A stretch of 64,000 nucleotides of DNA from Helochares maculicollis (taxonomy: Eukaryota; Arthropoda; Insecta; Coleoptera; Hydrophilidae). Positions 51,641 through 63,250 of this stretch are shown one piece after another. The position numbers and the translations under genes are program-made. The stretch covers positions 1-64,000 of the forward strand of contig JAWQRO010000012.1 of NCBI GenBank assembly GCA_033557835.1, read 5' to 3'. The notes below the pieces were generated by a model, which saw only the letters and a list, made by a program, of their open reading frames with translations, was not told where the DNA came from and did not search any database. Positions within the stretch are counted from its first letter, which is position 1. Each line of letters starts with the position of its first letter.

Positions 51641-51650
51641 TGGAGCAACA
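50767..51650 (-). mobile_element. Decayed mariner-family DNA transposon
   Basis: The transposase reading of this segment is described in the next entry. The mobile element itself is estimated to run slightly beyond the transposase remnant on both sides. I could not identify terminal inverted repeats or flanking TA duplications with confidence, so the borders are approximate. The copy is non-autonomous and old, judging by several frameshifts and stops. Confidence 0.8.
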
Positions 51651-51659
51651 TTGCTGTAG

Positions 51660-52610
51660 CCATATTTTCATTAAATTAAGTTACTCAGCATATCGAATTT
51701 TTTCCAATTTGACACTTGTTTTGTCTGCAAATTTCAACATATACAGCTATTAAATACAAGACAGACTTTTGAGCTAGTGCATATGTGTCGTTGAGTTTTT
51801 TCATAGTATTGTATGATTTATTATAGAACTGTCCATTTTCCACTACTAGTTAGTCTAATGTTTTTTAGTCCAATTCCATTATACTGTATATTACCAGTTG
51901 CAGCGATATTTACCTAAAACGTTTGCGTTAGAATTTCTTCTTTTTTGTACAGCAGTTCAATTGCTGCTGTTGCAAGATTTTTATTTCTTTAATTCTTGAA
52001 TTCTTTTAAACCTTCCTGAATTTTTCTTGTTTTACATGATCAATCACATCTCTGTTTTGGACGGTATTATTCTCTCTTGCATATCTATATTCAAATTTCT
52101 TTTCTTTATTGCCAATCTTTTCCGTTTTTGCTTCATTCAACTAATGTCGGAAACATGATTTTATTCCTTCGTTACGTCTTATTCAAATGCTCTCTAAAAA
52201 TTTTTATTATTTGCTACTTGTACTTTTATTTTCTAACTTGCTTCTCATTGCCTTTCGTTTATAACTCTTGATATTTTATCGTCGTCGTTTAAGGTTCCTA
52301 TAAAAATAATAAATTAAGATTAAGTCCGCAAATAAATCATGCTTTGTAAACCCTAGTATATAGTAAATATAAGGATACATTATCGACTATTAACAAAAAA
52401 AATTTAAAATTAATTGTGCAAATACATAATTAAATAGAGAGGATAATATCGTGACTATCAACTTTAATAAGCAAGCTTTCTTGGTTTAATTTTTCAACAT
52501 TTTACTTAAAAACCAATTGTCTGTGCCATCACCAAACAAGCAATAATGTTTATTTTTGTGAACTGAGACGACATCGATGCTTTGTAAAATGGTGAATAGA
52601 TTTATGTGCG
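51660..52610. other. T-rich gene-free tract right of the mariner
   Basis: Long pyrimidine-rich stretches (51,900-52,270) give short Phe/Leu/Tyr-rich frames that are compositional. No gene was seen. Confidence 0.55.
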
Positions 52611-53200
52611 TTTCTCATGTAACGCTATAAACCGACGCGATCGATAGCACGAAGCTCCTGTTATAAAATGGCTTTCTACCCGTGGACAGACTGCGCGGCG
52701 ATTTTTCGCTTCTTCTTTGACCCTAGAAAATAGTTGACAAACATCGTTGCGTGGCCGATAAACTCATCGGTATTTTATTGACAACAAAACACTTGCGAAA
52801 AAAAATGATGCAAAAAACATCGCCTGAAAAATCGTTGCGAAAACCACTCCTATGAGCAACATTGCTACGAAGCACTTCTAAAAAACTGCTTAATTTTCTC
52901 GAGAAACAGTGCGTTCAAAATATGGTTTCCCCCAAAACAATTCGCCTCTGCCACAAAAAACATTATTTACATTTTATCTTGTAATAAGCTCTCGGCAATT
53001 TGTAAAGCGTTTCTAACTGCTTGAAATTACCACCGCCTACTACGACCTCATTAGTATTTCGCGTTTTTTAAACATTCCACCCACTTCAGAAGCAAAAAAT
53101 ATTCCAATATAGACGTCTAGACTCACCGAGAATTACAGCAATTTTTCCACGGAAATCATTCAAATTTGTGCATGATTTGGCGAAGCGAACTCTCTTGAGG
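52611..53200. promoter_or_regulatory. CG-containing island with repeated ATCGTTGCG words
   Basis: ATCGTTGCG occurs near 52,743 and again near 52,837, with related GCGATTTTTCGC and TTGCGAAAA words nearby. CCGAT/ATCGG arms (52,755-52,759 and 52,766-52,770) form a small inverted repeat, and CGATCGATAG (about 52,640) resembles DREF/BEAF-type sites used at insect promoters and borders. TATAAAATGGC occurs near 52,663. No reading frame was recognised. A promoter or border element is possible. Confidence 0.3.
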
Positions 53201-54640
53201 TATATTTTATTAAATTATGTGTTCGTACCAAGCGATATTTTGTAAATTTCTACCTCATCCTTTCGTCGCTGATCGCCATATACTTATGTATTCCATAGCA
53301 GTTTCTTGTCAGAATCACTTGTGTTGTAAACATGGGAAACTTCATTATTGTCGATTTTTTTAATTTGCTTATTACGCATGCAAGAATTTTATTTTCTTAA
53401 ATGTTCAATTATCCACACAGACGAGAAAACGTAGACAGTAAGGTATTCACAGCCATAAGAAAGAAATTATGTAAATTAAATACGATTCTGGCCGTATAGT
53501 GGAAAACATACTGCAAATAAATGGCAGTTTAATTGGAAAGAGCTTCATTAGTCTCATTGAAATCGAACATCGACATTTCTTGATTGGCGAATATATGGAC
53601 GAATACTGTTGTTGATTGCTATTTTCAATTGCAAAATGAAGTAGCCGATAATATAGATAATAATAAAATATGGTAAAATACGCGCAAACTAACCACTTAC
53701 ATTTATTTGTTGTTTATAGTATTTATGCTTGCTTTGTGGTTATCTGTATTTTACACTTGCATTCTTGAATGGTTAGTTGTTTATAATGTGATAGATTATC
53801 GCTTTTAAACCCAAACTGTTCGTTTCTAATGGTAATGGCTTTGAATTGAAATGTAACGATTACTGCTTAAAACATTAACAGTTATGTTTAAAAGTCAAAA
53901 ATAGTTTAATAACTGTTCGTAATGACGTCACATCTGCGGCAGTACCGAAGATTTAGAATATAGTTGTTAACTTTATATTTCATATAGAATGTAAAGATGA
54001 ATTATTTTGATTTCAAGTATAAACAGAATCTTAGTTTACTTAAGTGCTAAGCACCTGAGAACAAACATTATGTCTATTAACGCAAAATACAGTTTTATTA
54101 CCATACATTATTGCTAAATTCTGCGCTTATGTATAGTTTAGTTTTTGGTTCATTATAACTTTTGCAAAATTAAATGTGTAGGAGAACAGAAATACTGTAA
54201 TCAATATTTATGTGCTGCAAAAGTTGTGTTGTAATTGAAACATTATAGTGTAAACATTTAATTTCTGTTTTGAAAGTGTGGTTTTTCTGTAAGCAAAATA
54301 ACATATACTTCATAGGTTTCCTGACTACAGACTACTATGATAGAGTTATTAACTTCCGTATATAATAAAATCTGTTTTTTTGCGTTTTTAATTTTCGTCT
54401 GCTTAACAAAGACACATATTGTATTTAAACAATTTTTATCCTAACAAATATTTTAAACCTTGTATCCCAAATGTCTTACTTCAGCTATTTCTGGCTATTT
54501 CAATCCTGATTTTAATTACGTGTTGCTTATATCTTTCAAACCTTAAAATAACTACCAAATTATAAATAAAACGAGATAAAACTTAATCCCGTTATGATAT
54601 AAATAAACCGGACTAAATGAAGTTTTTATAGCCTAGTCTT
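53201..54640. other. AT-rich gene-free tract
   Basis: Nothing supportable was seen. Confidence 0.6.
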
Positions 54641-55260
54641 AATTTTAAATGGCCAGTATTCCTCACATTACTACGTAATTAAGAATCGATGGCAGCGGAG
54701 TGCCATATTCGGTATTATTTACATAACCAGTCGGTATGTCGACGGAAAAGCGAACGAAACCTTCCCGCATTGTACTTTTTGTACTTATATTAAGAGAGTT
54801 TGGTGTTTCACGTGAGCCCACGTGATCCAATAAGATGAAGAAATAGGACAGGGAGAACACACAAATTTGTATCTATACTGTCTGGGGCCGCCGTTGCAAG
54901 CCATGTTTAAGTCAGTAAGGATAGTCTCATAGGGGGGAATTGAATAGAGAAGGACTATATTAAAGAAAGGAGATGGAGAGTTAAACCGATCTTACACTGC
55001 CGCTGAGGTGCGAGTTCTTTCCATAAACTCCACAAAATACTGGCTACTGTATGCGTCCTCTTTGGATATAAACTGACTTTATTTTTATATATTTATACAG
55101 AAACACACTCCTGCGGTGAAAATCGATTATAATTTTCACGTTTTATAGAAACTTGGAGGACGTGACCGGCCTGGCATTTAATTCGCAAAGAAGGTATTGT
55201 CAAACGAGGTAGAATAGTCAATAAAGACAACAATTTTATTGCATATTACGGGCAAATTCA
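54641..55260. other. More complex gene-free stretch
   Basis: CG-containing, varied sequence (54,690-55,060) with no recognised frame; the 65-codon minus frame at 54,663-54,860 is not recognised. TTTTATTGC (55,234-55,242) is a Hox/Caudal-type word. Confidence 0.35.
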
Positions 55261-55489
55261 ATTTTTTCTATTTGCGCTATGCGTTTTATTTCATGCGTAA
55301 CTCACACAATTTTTGCCGTTTCTCTAATAATATCATGGTAAATTATTTTATTTGTTAAAAAAAGTTTGTTGGCATATTCATAAGGGTATACTCGCAACAT
55401 CCATTAAACCAGCAATTCTCTTTACAAAGCTGATAATGCTAATTTACTCGCAAAATTATCACATGGCGTCCCATTTAGTTTCAGATAAC

Positions 55490-55780
55490 GCTAGTACATA
55501 ATTATTGTTGTCATTATGCGGAGGATAATTAAAATGAGGTTTAGCTTTTATCATATGTGTCACTAAAGGGAATTTCTTCATAACAAGAACTCGACCCGTT
55601 TAAATTATGAAAATGGTTTCTTTATAAACCGCTCGGTTTATTAGTTCAACATAATTATTTATGAATGTCTGAATGGATAATCGAACATTAATTTTGAATA
55701 ATCAAGGTCTAATTATTAAGAGATCAAGCACTAATTAATGAGAATATTAATTTGCATAGCCTTTTGATACGTGTTTTTGT
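55490..55780. promoter_or_regulatory. Homeodomain/POU site cluster (candidate enhancer)
   Basis: At least eight TAAT/ATTA cores occur in varied, non-simple contexts (for example CATAATTATTTATGAATG near 55,649 and CTAATTATTAAG near 55,708). They end in CTAATTAATGAG and a POU-type AATTTGCATA (55,749-55,758). The sequence is not a simple repeat, unlike most AT-rich filler here, which is the usual look of a conserved developmental enhancer. Confidence 0.35.
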
Positions 55781-56830
55781 TGTTTTCTATAACTGAAAGA
55801 AGTTTTATTCGTTTACGGTAGCTCGAAGATACTTCCAGTTCTCATAAATATAGCAATGTGATACCATATATCGAGATGAAAAATAATAAACGTCCGCGGT
55901 AATAAAATTTTCTGAATGTTAAACTATAAATCAAGTTATTTATAAGTTAAAGCGGGAAGGAAATATGTTATATTTTGACAAGTCTGAGCGAATGTCTTCG
56001 ATTTGGGAAGGAAAACGTGCGCAGCGAAATTACAAATCAATATTATTTTAGTGGATGGCCTCATATAGATAACTTCCTCGTCTTAACATTGTCTTTATTT
56101 TCATTCTGCATTGTTATTGAATTGTTATTTTTATATCAGTCTTACTGCTGTTCAACGAAGAGCTGAAAACGACTTTTATTTCAACAAAATAGGCAGATGA
56201 AAATAATGCCGCGGCGTTGCTCAGATACGTGCTTTCTTCTTGACGACTCTTCGGTGAAATCTAAAGAGAAGAGCTGCTGCAAGAGAAATTAATTTTAAAG
56301 GTCAATTCGGAAATGCCAAACGTATTTGTCCATTATGTTGTGAGCGTTTATATAAAATCATAATACCACGAATGACTACAAAAATGCAACTAAAATATAA
56401 AGGCTTGGGTACACCTCAAACAGTTGTTAAAAAACGTTAAAATTAATAAAACCAGAAACTCTAATTCAAATTGTCAGCACGTTGAATGTTGTTGATCCAT
56501 TGTATTACCAAGTGCAGATTGCAGTCGTTCAAATATGAATAAAAAAAGTGTTAAAAAACTCCTTACTAAAGTTATTCTGTTTTGAAATATCACCATTTCA
56601 TTCTTCAACCGCTGTTAGCTAAACAAATCTCTATTCTGCAGTATTTATTTAAAGACCAAAGATATAATTTTCCATGGTTTTATTTCTAAGCAAAGAATCA
56701 TTTTATTACAGCCATTCGAAAGAATTTCAAGTGGGCAGTTGAGGAAAATTGTTATGTAGGCCACTTCCTCAATCAAATGTGCCGTACGCTTTAAGAAAAA
56801 TAGCCAAAATTCCAATTTAGTAGGGTCCGC
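55781..56830. other. Gene-free DNA
   Basis: Mixed composition. The 93-codon minus frame at 56,645-56,926 and the 63-codon plus frame at 55,975-56,166 have no recognisable domain. Confidence 0.5.
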
Positions 56831-57500
56831 TTTGGTTTCCGAATCTCCCTTATATAAATTGCGCAAGCTGAACTTCCCAGACGCTGCAAATGTTGTCGGA
56901 CAAGAATTAGAATGGTTGAGACCCACGGAACAATCCGCTTACAGACGTACTTTATCGCCAAATTTCAGGAGCAATTGCAGTTTTGTAAACATTGGCTATT
57001 CCTACGTTCACCTGTTCCCCATTTATGTCCCTCTCGTGCACTTCTATTGCTTATTTCGTTTTATTTATAGTCTTATTTCGTTCTCCCTTCTCATCTTATT
57101 CCAGCACATCGGAGGCTATCGAGATGAGGATTGCCTTTGTATTCATCCGTGAGAGCAAGAAAAATCTAAAAGCTGTTCTGAGGGAACTTTTGTGTGTATA
57201 ATATTTCTTTTTGTTCTCGACGTCTCGTCTGAGCGAAAGTTAGATTTCAATTTAACCCTTTCGGCAGCTTTCCGAGGTACGTGCTCAGCAGGAGCCTGAA
57301 AATATCTTCACGGAAGGGTTGTGTAATTGTTAGCGATCGTAAAATTACCTAACGGCTAAGGTGGCTTGAAAAGATTTTTTAGTGCCCTTTCAAGCTTATT
57401 GAGGCCGGTAAAAGTGAAACGTGTCGTTAGTTTCTAGGTAACTTGCCCATAGCTCATCTATTGAGTCCATTGTCTTTTGGTCTTAAAAGTGAAATCGTCC
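56831..57500. other. Island with a strong splice acceptor at 57,104/57,105 (+)
   Basis: A long pyrimidine-rich run (about 57,005-57,102) ends TCATCTTATTCCAG|CACATC, one of the strongest acceptor-like sites in the window. After it, one frame reads TSEAIEMRIAFVFIRESKKN and continues to a stop at 57,199-57,201. An alternative is a 44-nt exon ending at ATCC|GTGAGA (57,148), whose donor is mediocre and whose frame (HIGGYRDEDCLCIH) is also open. No poly-A signal closely follows the stop. The reading is either a short exon of unknown protein or a chance pyrimidine tract in a GC-richer island. Confidence 0.22.
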
Positions 57501-60480
57501 GCCTTGCCTCCAGAAATATAAAGTCTCGTTGGCATTTTCTGACAGTTTTGTACTGAATGAATTTAGGTATTTGGTTTTAATTTACTTACCTTAATTCATT
57601 TTACAAATAAATCTACGATTATTTTTAAGCTTACAAGAAGATACAATACTAGTAATAAGGTTGCGAGAATTTTACAATTTACATGGCTTTTTCGTTAATT
57701 TCCCTTTGCCTAAAGTATGGTTACTTCTCAAGTTGCACGAACTATTACTTATAATGCTGATCAATATTTTACTTTTATGTTAGTTAACACTATTAATGTA
57801 CACTTGAGATTAATTATCGATTGTACAGAAGAAAGATCTATTCGAATTTTAAATAGGGCAACACATGCAAGAATGACTACAAAAATGAATTCACCCTTTA
57901 ACTGGCAACAATTTTTTTAATTTGTTTACAAACTCTTTCTTTTCGGATGAATTAAGACATAAAAATAAACGATTTTGTAAAGTCAACAAAGTATTTATCT
58001 TAAAACGAATCTTCTATTAATATATTTCCTATTTACTTTGACTCGGACATGTCTATACAGTCATGGCAAAACAAATTTAACTGTTTTAGTTTCTATTATC
58101 GTCTTAAATAAAAGTGTCTATCGTGAAGGCTGCTCACTTAGCAATAGAAGTAAGCAGCTCGAAAATTGTATACTCACAATACAGTAAGAAACTAATTTGC
58201 TAAAGAATTTCAACAGACCATATAAGATATTACTTCAAAATCACAACGTCCAACTGCTTATCGCATTTCTTAATAATATAAATAGATTTGATTCATTTAA
58301 TAAACTGCATATACTTAATCCACTAATCAATTATAATAATACAGAAACTAATAAAGACTATACTCAGAAACGAATAAATTTAATGTTTGAGAATTTAACA
58401 ATTAAACAAATGAATTTAGTACAATTTAGGTTTTAAAATGATGCCTTAAACTTATGCGTTTATTGTAAATTGAAACCTATTTTGATAGTATATTTGAACT
58501 ATTTTGCAGTGAATTATCTTACAGAGTCGTAGAAGAGTTCAGAAGTAAATTGCTTACCCTTAAACAGTTTTCTTTCTGTTTTCTTTCTTTGATTTATTCT
58601 TTTTTTAAAGTAATGTTTAGAGTATGACAAATTCTATGCATAACTAATAGATTTCCATAATGTACTTTTGATCGCTGACTTTATCTCACAAACGAGTTTA
58701 AATTTAAATATCTTTTTCATTCTATAATTACACAAAAATATAGAACCCCAATCCAATTAGAAAATAACTATTTCGTTTACTGTTCATTTTGTGCGCCTCA
58801 TCGTCTTATTTTGCATTCCCAAGAACAGTTGTAGTCCCTAATTCCAATGCAAGTGCTTGTATGAACATTTTATAGAAAAGTTTTTCTTCTTAATCATTTT
58901 TAACCAATTTTGCAGGAGGAATTAGTAAGTATTGATCTTATAATTTGTTTGGCAATGGCTCATGTAGGTCCAAATGTAACGTATTGACAGCAGATTTTTA
59001 AACCAATGAAATAAAATTAAAAGGACTAAAAAAATGACTAACTATTAATAAGTGCACAAACTAATATTTATTTAAAACTAATATTGGTACGACCTAATCA
59101 TTTAATGTTTAAATAATACAAAACAAGAAACAATTTACGAAACTTAAGAAGCTTATGCACAATGGTATATTCCATTTTTAACAATGTTTTATACTTCTAA
59201 CCTGTCTTGGGACGTAGGCACGAAACGGTTAAAAATTTGAAATACAGAATTATATCTAACACAAGCATTTAACCCTTAATTTGAAGATACCAAAACCCTT
59301 AATGGAGCATTTCACACGTCAGTGGTTTAGTCATTAATAGCATCAATACAGAGAAAACCGACACTTTGCACCCTTTCAACAGCAAAGCATGTGCCATTAA
59401 TTTTTAATAAAAATCTTCAAACTAATTAAATTGCATTAAAAATTTTTGATATACACGTATTTTTAAAAAAGCCTATTTAACGCTCACTTTTTTAAATACA
59501 GCAAAACACGTTCTTTTAAAGTTGGAATCTTAATGTCAATGTTCTCAATATCAGCGGGGTTTCCGATACCAGTACCAGCCACTTTTCACGTCCTTAGCAT
59601 TAATCATTCTTCAATTTTTTAGGAAAAATGCAAACGTCATTCAAGTTTGAACCGCTTAGCTATGAGCAATGAAATTTGGCAAACGACTATTATTCCAAAT
59701 TCTGACTTTTATCATCTTTTGAGGCACTGGAAGTACCAGTTTGTCTACACTGTTTTAAAATGTTGCCAAGTAAATGTCGGTAAAATAGAGATGTCGAGTT
59801 TAAATTTCGTATACTTAAGTGCCACAAAAAACAGTAGACAAAACATTTCAACTTAATCGGAGTACCGAAAATATTTTTTGTTATTATACAATTTCGCACA
59901 TCAGTATCCTTTTCTAATATTGCATTTCAAGAAAGATAAAAATCGGATGGAATCAAAGCGGCAGTTTGATTTCAACTGATTTACATTTACACTTGCAACG
60001 AATTAATTTGCTAATACTTTAACATTAAAGGTAAGACGGAAAGAAAAATTTATTGGAAGCTAGTTAGGTTTATTTTTATAAATTAATATTTTTCACTACC
60101 TTCTATAGTTGACCACAATGAAAAATCAAGAATGTTAGCAGAAGATCACTAAAAGCAAACAGAATTTCGATTTACTTAAAATACCCCACAGAACTTGCTA
60201 TTACAACTAATACGATTAAAAGTTTATGGTAAAAACTGAATGCTTTACATAGCGAATATTTAAGAAAAATAAAATAGTAAATGTTAGCACCCCAAGACAA
60301 AGAATGAATTTCTTTAGTCCAAAATGATGATACTGGATGATGGAGTCGTTGTTTAATTTAGTTTTGAGCTAATATAGAATGAAAGATATTCTACGCTATA
60401 ATTGAATAGTAATCTTCTTGAGGAAATTTAATAGCAATAATTATATGAAACAAAAGCTCAATAAAATTGATGATATCACT
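57501..60480. other. AT-rich gene-free tract
   Basis: Short open frames only; none is recognised. A pyrimidine-simple tract (TTTCTTTC type) lies at about 58,568-58,600. Donor-like AAG|GTAAGAC occurs at 60,030 without a partner acceptor. Confidence 0.55.
58916..58924 (+). other. Possible 9-nt microexon
   Basis: A good acceptor (pyrimidine tract from 58,880, ending ACCAATTTTGCAG) is followed after only nine bases, GAGGAATTA, by the donor word GTAAGT. Nine bases would add Glu-Glu-Leu in one phase without shifting frame, as neuronal microexons often do. The donor lacks the usual AG before GT, and such a short spacing can arise by chance. Confidence 0.12.
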
Positions 60481-60489
60481 TCCATAAGT

Positions 60490-61180
60490 GCCCGTTTCCT
60501 TCATGTCAATGCAGCATTATGTATGTATTAGATTGTCGGGGCGCACCGCATCGTGTTTATCCAATTTATAGAGTGCAGAGCACTCTGGATGGCAGTCTGT
60601 GAGCATGTCTCTCCTCCACATTCCATAAGGGTTTGGCAGCAAAACTACTCACTGACCTACTCAATAGGAAATCTGTTGGGAACTTGAAATTTATGCTATC
60701 CATGAGTGACAGCAGTCATTTACGGTGGCCTACGTCATGGCAATGGTCTATTACCTCGTTATCACACACATCCCCTTATCAAACGAATATAGGCCGTATG
60801 GGTAGGAGACTTACAGTTCTGCAACCACTATAGTGTTGGAGACGGAATAATGGTGGAGGAGTAGCCTCTTGCCCCTCGCTTCTGCTTACATACCCTTAGA
60901 ATAAATAATACCATTAAGCAACGTAGGTCTTTGCTGAGACCTTTCATCTAATTGAGACGGAATAATTCGTCGCCGACGTCTGGGTGTGTATTTTTAAGCA
61001 GCACCCGTACAATCCGGCACTCTTCTCTGTGAATCCAGCTAACAATTTCTGTGTGTCAATGACCAAAGTCTAGATAAAGAAAGGTTTACGCTGGTATTTC
61101 TGAGATTTCGTCGTCGCGCCGGGTGTAGAGGTTAACGAACAGTCCAATTTCTTAGCTACCGGACATTTTATGGAACCATT
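60490..61180. other. G+C-richer island of unknown nature
   Basis: The sequence is sharply more complex and CG-richer than its left flank. It could be a regulatory island or an old mobile-element fragment. I found no transposase or reverse-transcriptase motif, tRNA-like boxes or terminal repeats. The 66-codon plus frame at 60,633-60,833 is not recognised. Confidence 0.3.
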
Positions 61181-61625
61181 AGTTCACTTAAGTTGTTATT
61201 GCAATCAACGCTTATTTTATGAAGTAACTACTTGTTGGTAAATAAGGAGTGTTATTGTGTTTATGTCGTTTCTCAAAAGGTCAACACTACATAAGATTGG
61301 ATTAAATAACTTTTGGAATTGCTGCGGGGTGATGATGTAAAACGTCTAAATTAAGGGAATTCAGAGGACAGGCTCCTAATTTTATTTTGAGAAAACATTG
61401 GGGACTCCGAAACCCTCTACTTTGATTAAGTAAATACTAAGCAGACTACAAGGAAGTTACATTAACTATTTAACGAACTAAAAGAGTATTACACTAATGG
61501 AAGAAGGAACTATATTGATTACCTGGTCTTTGGAGGAAGATACGTGCTTTAATGCACTTTTGTCGTTCGGTATCACGATAAAGTAATTTATGTGGTTGAG
61601 GGAAATACAAGCAGGGTTGTTTGCT

Positions 61626-61747
61626 GTACAAGGGAGTACTGTACCAGAATAGGTATACTGCAAGTGAAATGTGTTCAAGGGAAATGTGTTCAAGAGAAAT
61701 TTGTACAAGGGGCACTTATTCAAGAAGAGTTTATGCAGGAGGGTGCA
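61626..61747. repeat. 15-bp minisatellite, about eight units
   Basis: Units of 15 bases with consensus near GTTCAAGGGAAATGT start at 61,658, 61,673, 61,688, 61,703, 61,718 and 61,733; two rougher units lie upstream from 61,626. The plus frame stays open as pentads (VQGKC, VQEKF, VQGAL, IQEEF) inside a 98-codon frame (61,592-61,888), and the minus frames stay open too. This is expected for a period divisible by three, so it is not by itself evidence of a protein. Confidence 0.75.
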
Positions 61748-61889
61748 ACCACCCCATCGGTGGTTTTTCTGCATTCTAATGATATTCTATCAAGAAATGC
61801 AAATGTTGTGCAGGTGAAATCGATTGCAGCTACTTTTATCAAGATAAACCACCAATACATTGTTTCATTTGACTTATTTATTGCTTAGT

Positions 61890-63000
61890 AAACTGCATGA
61901 ATTTCATTACAACAGAACTTATTAGTTTTGTCTGCAGCAGCCACGAAACAACGTGTTCATTCGCATACTTACATGCATTTGAAACATAATATGCTATTCA
62001 TAACATATCTACAAACAAGAATGTTTTAGCATTTGCCTTAGTATAACAAAGTCTTAGTTACAAACTAACATGTGCTTCTCTTACAAGGTAAATATACCAT
62101 TGATTTGGTTTTATAATTCACCCCGTATAATCTGTGTATTAAAGTCGTATTGAGCAATCAAAAGGCTACCATCTGTATGTACACAGACTATAGTCTGTAC
62201 AACGAATGCTGTTTAAACATCAAAATGCAGACGGTGTAATGTGAGACAAATGGCTTCTTCGCGAGAATTTATAAATAAGAAAAAATCGACTGAATGTAAG
62301 ATTAATTCGTAGTATTTCAATCGTATGCAACGCAAGGGAAAATGTTTAGTTATTCCTACAGTGATTTCGTCGTGCACAGCCGCATCCTGTGTAAAGTCAC
62401 TTCTGATACATAGTACAAAATTACCTATTAATTGCAGTATACACAATAAATCTGTTGTTATTCAAACAGTTCTATAGCAACCAGTACGTGCAAGAATATA
62501 TATTATTTATATTCCAAATTTACTTTTCAATAATTGGGCAGTAAAAATCTTGGAATACAATTTCAAGTTTTGTGATATTCCTGAAAACTTGTCGTGTTTT
62601 TCAAACCATTACTTTCATAAACAAAGCTTGCGGTCAAAATATTGTAATTAGAAATCTATTCCGACTACACAAAATAAACGACCCGATATAAAACGCGTTG
62701 TAAATCAGGGCAGAGCTTTTGAAGTGTACGAAGTAGAAATTTATTCGTTAAACTAATCAGAAGTTTAAATTAGAAAACATAAATTGGGCTCTTTACACAA
62801 ATAGATGATCTGAAAATTTCCAGCTGACTTTGATAAAATAAGTGAACGACCATAAAAAAGTTGTTTTCCAATAGCCGAATGTATAGATTGAGTCTTTATT
62901 TATGAGTAATTCTGATATACGGATTTTTAAAATGAGGGAATGAGAGAAAGCGCGTGAAAATACAATGGAATTCAGTCCTACGTGTTCAACGTCATTTTAA
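61890..63000. other. Gene-free DNA
   Basis: No gene was seen. The 77-codon minus frame at 62,213-62,446 is not recognised. Confidence 0.55.
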
Positions 63001-63049
63001 TAATGGTGCTTGTTTTATTTATTGGTTGACCTAGATCAGAAAGGTCGAC

Positions 63050-63250
63050 GCTATATTTTATTTATTGTAATCAAGTATGTCTAATTTGCAATTAATTATA
63101 ACTGGAGTTAATTAATATTCGTTTGCATATTAAATTGTAATTTTTAATTATTTTTATGAGACCTTGTCAGAATGGCGTGATGAATTTATATTTTCTAAAC
63201 ATTCTGCAACATTCTTCGCCTCGTGTCGCTGCAAAGGTTTAGTCTGGAAA
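63050..63250. promoter_or_regulatory. Homeodomain/POU site cluster (candidate enhancer)
   Basis: About nine TAAT/ATTA cores lie in 110 bases, with two octamer-like words, CTAATTTGCAATT (63,081-63,093) and GTTTGCATATTAAA (63,121-63,134). A more complex CG-containing patch follows to about 63,250. The style is like the cluster at 55.5-55.8 kb. Confidence 0.35.
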
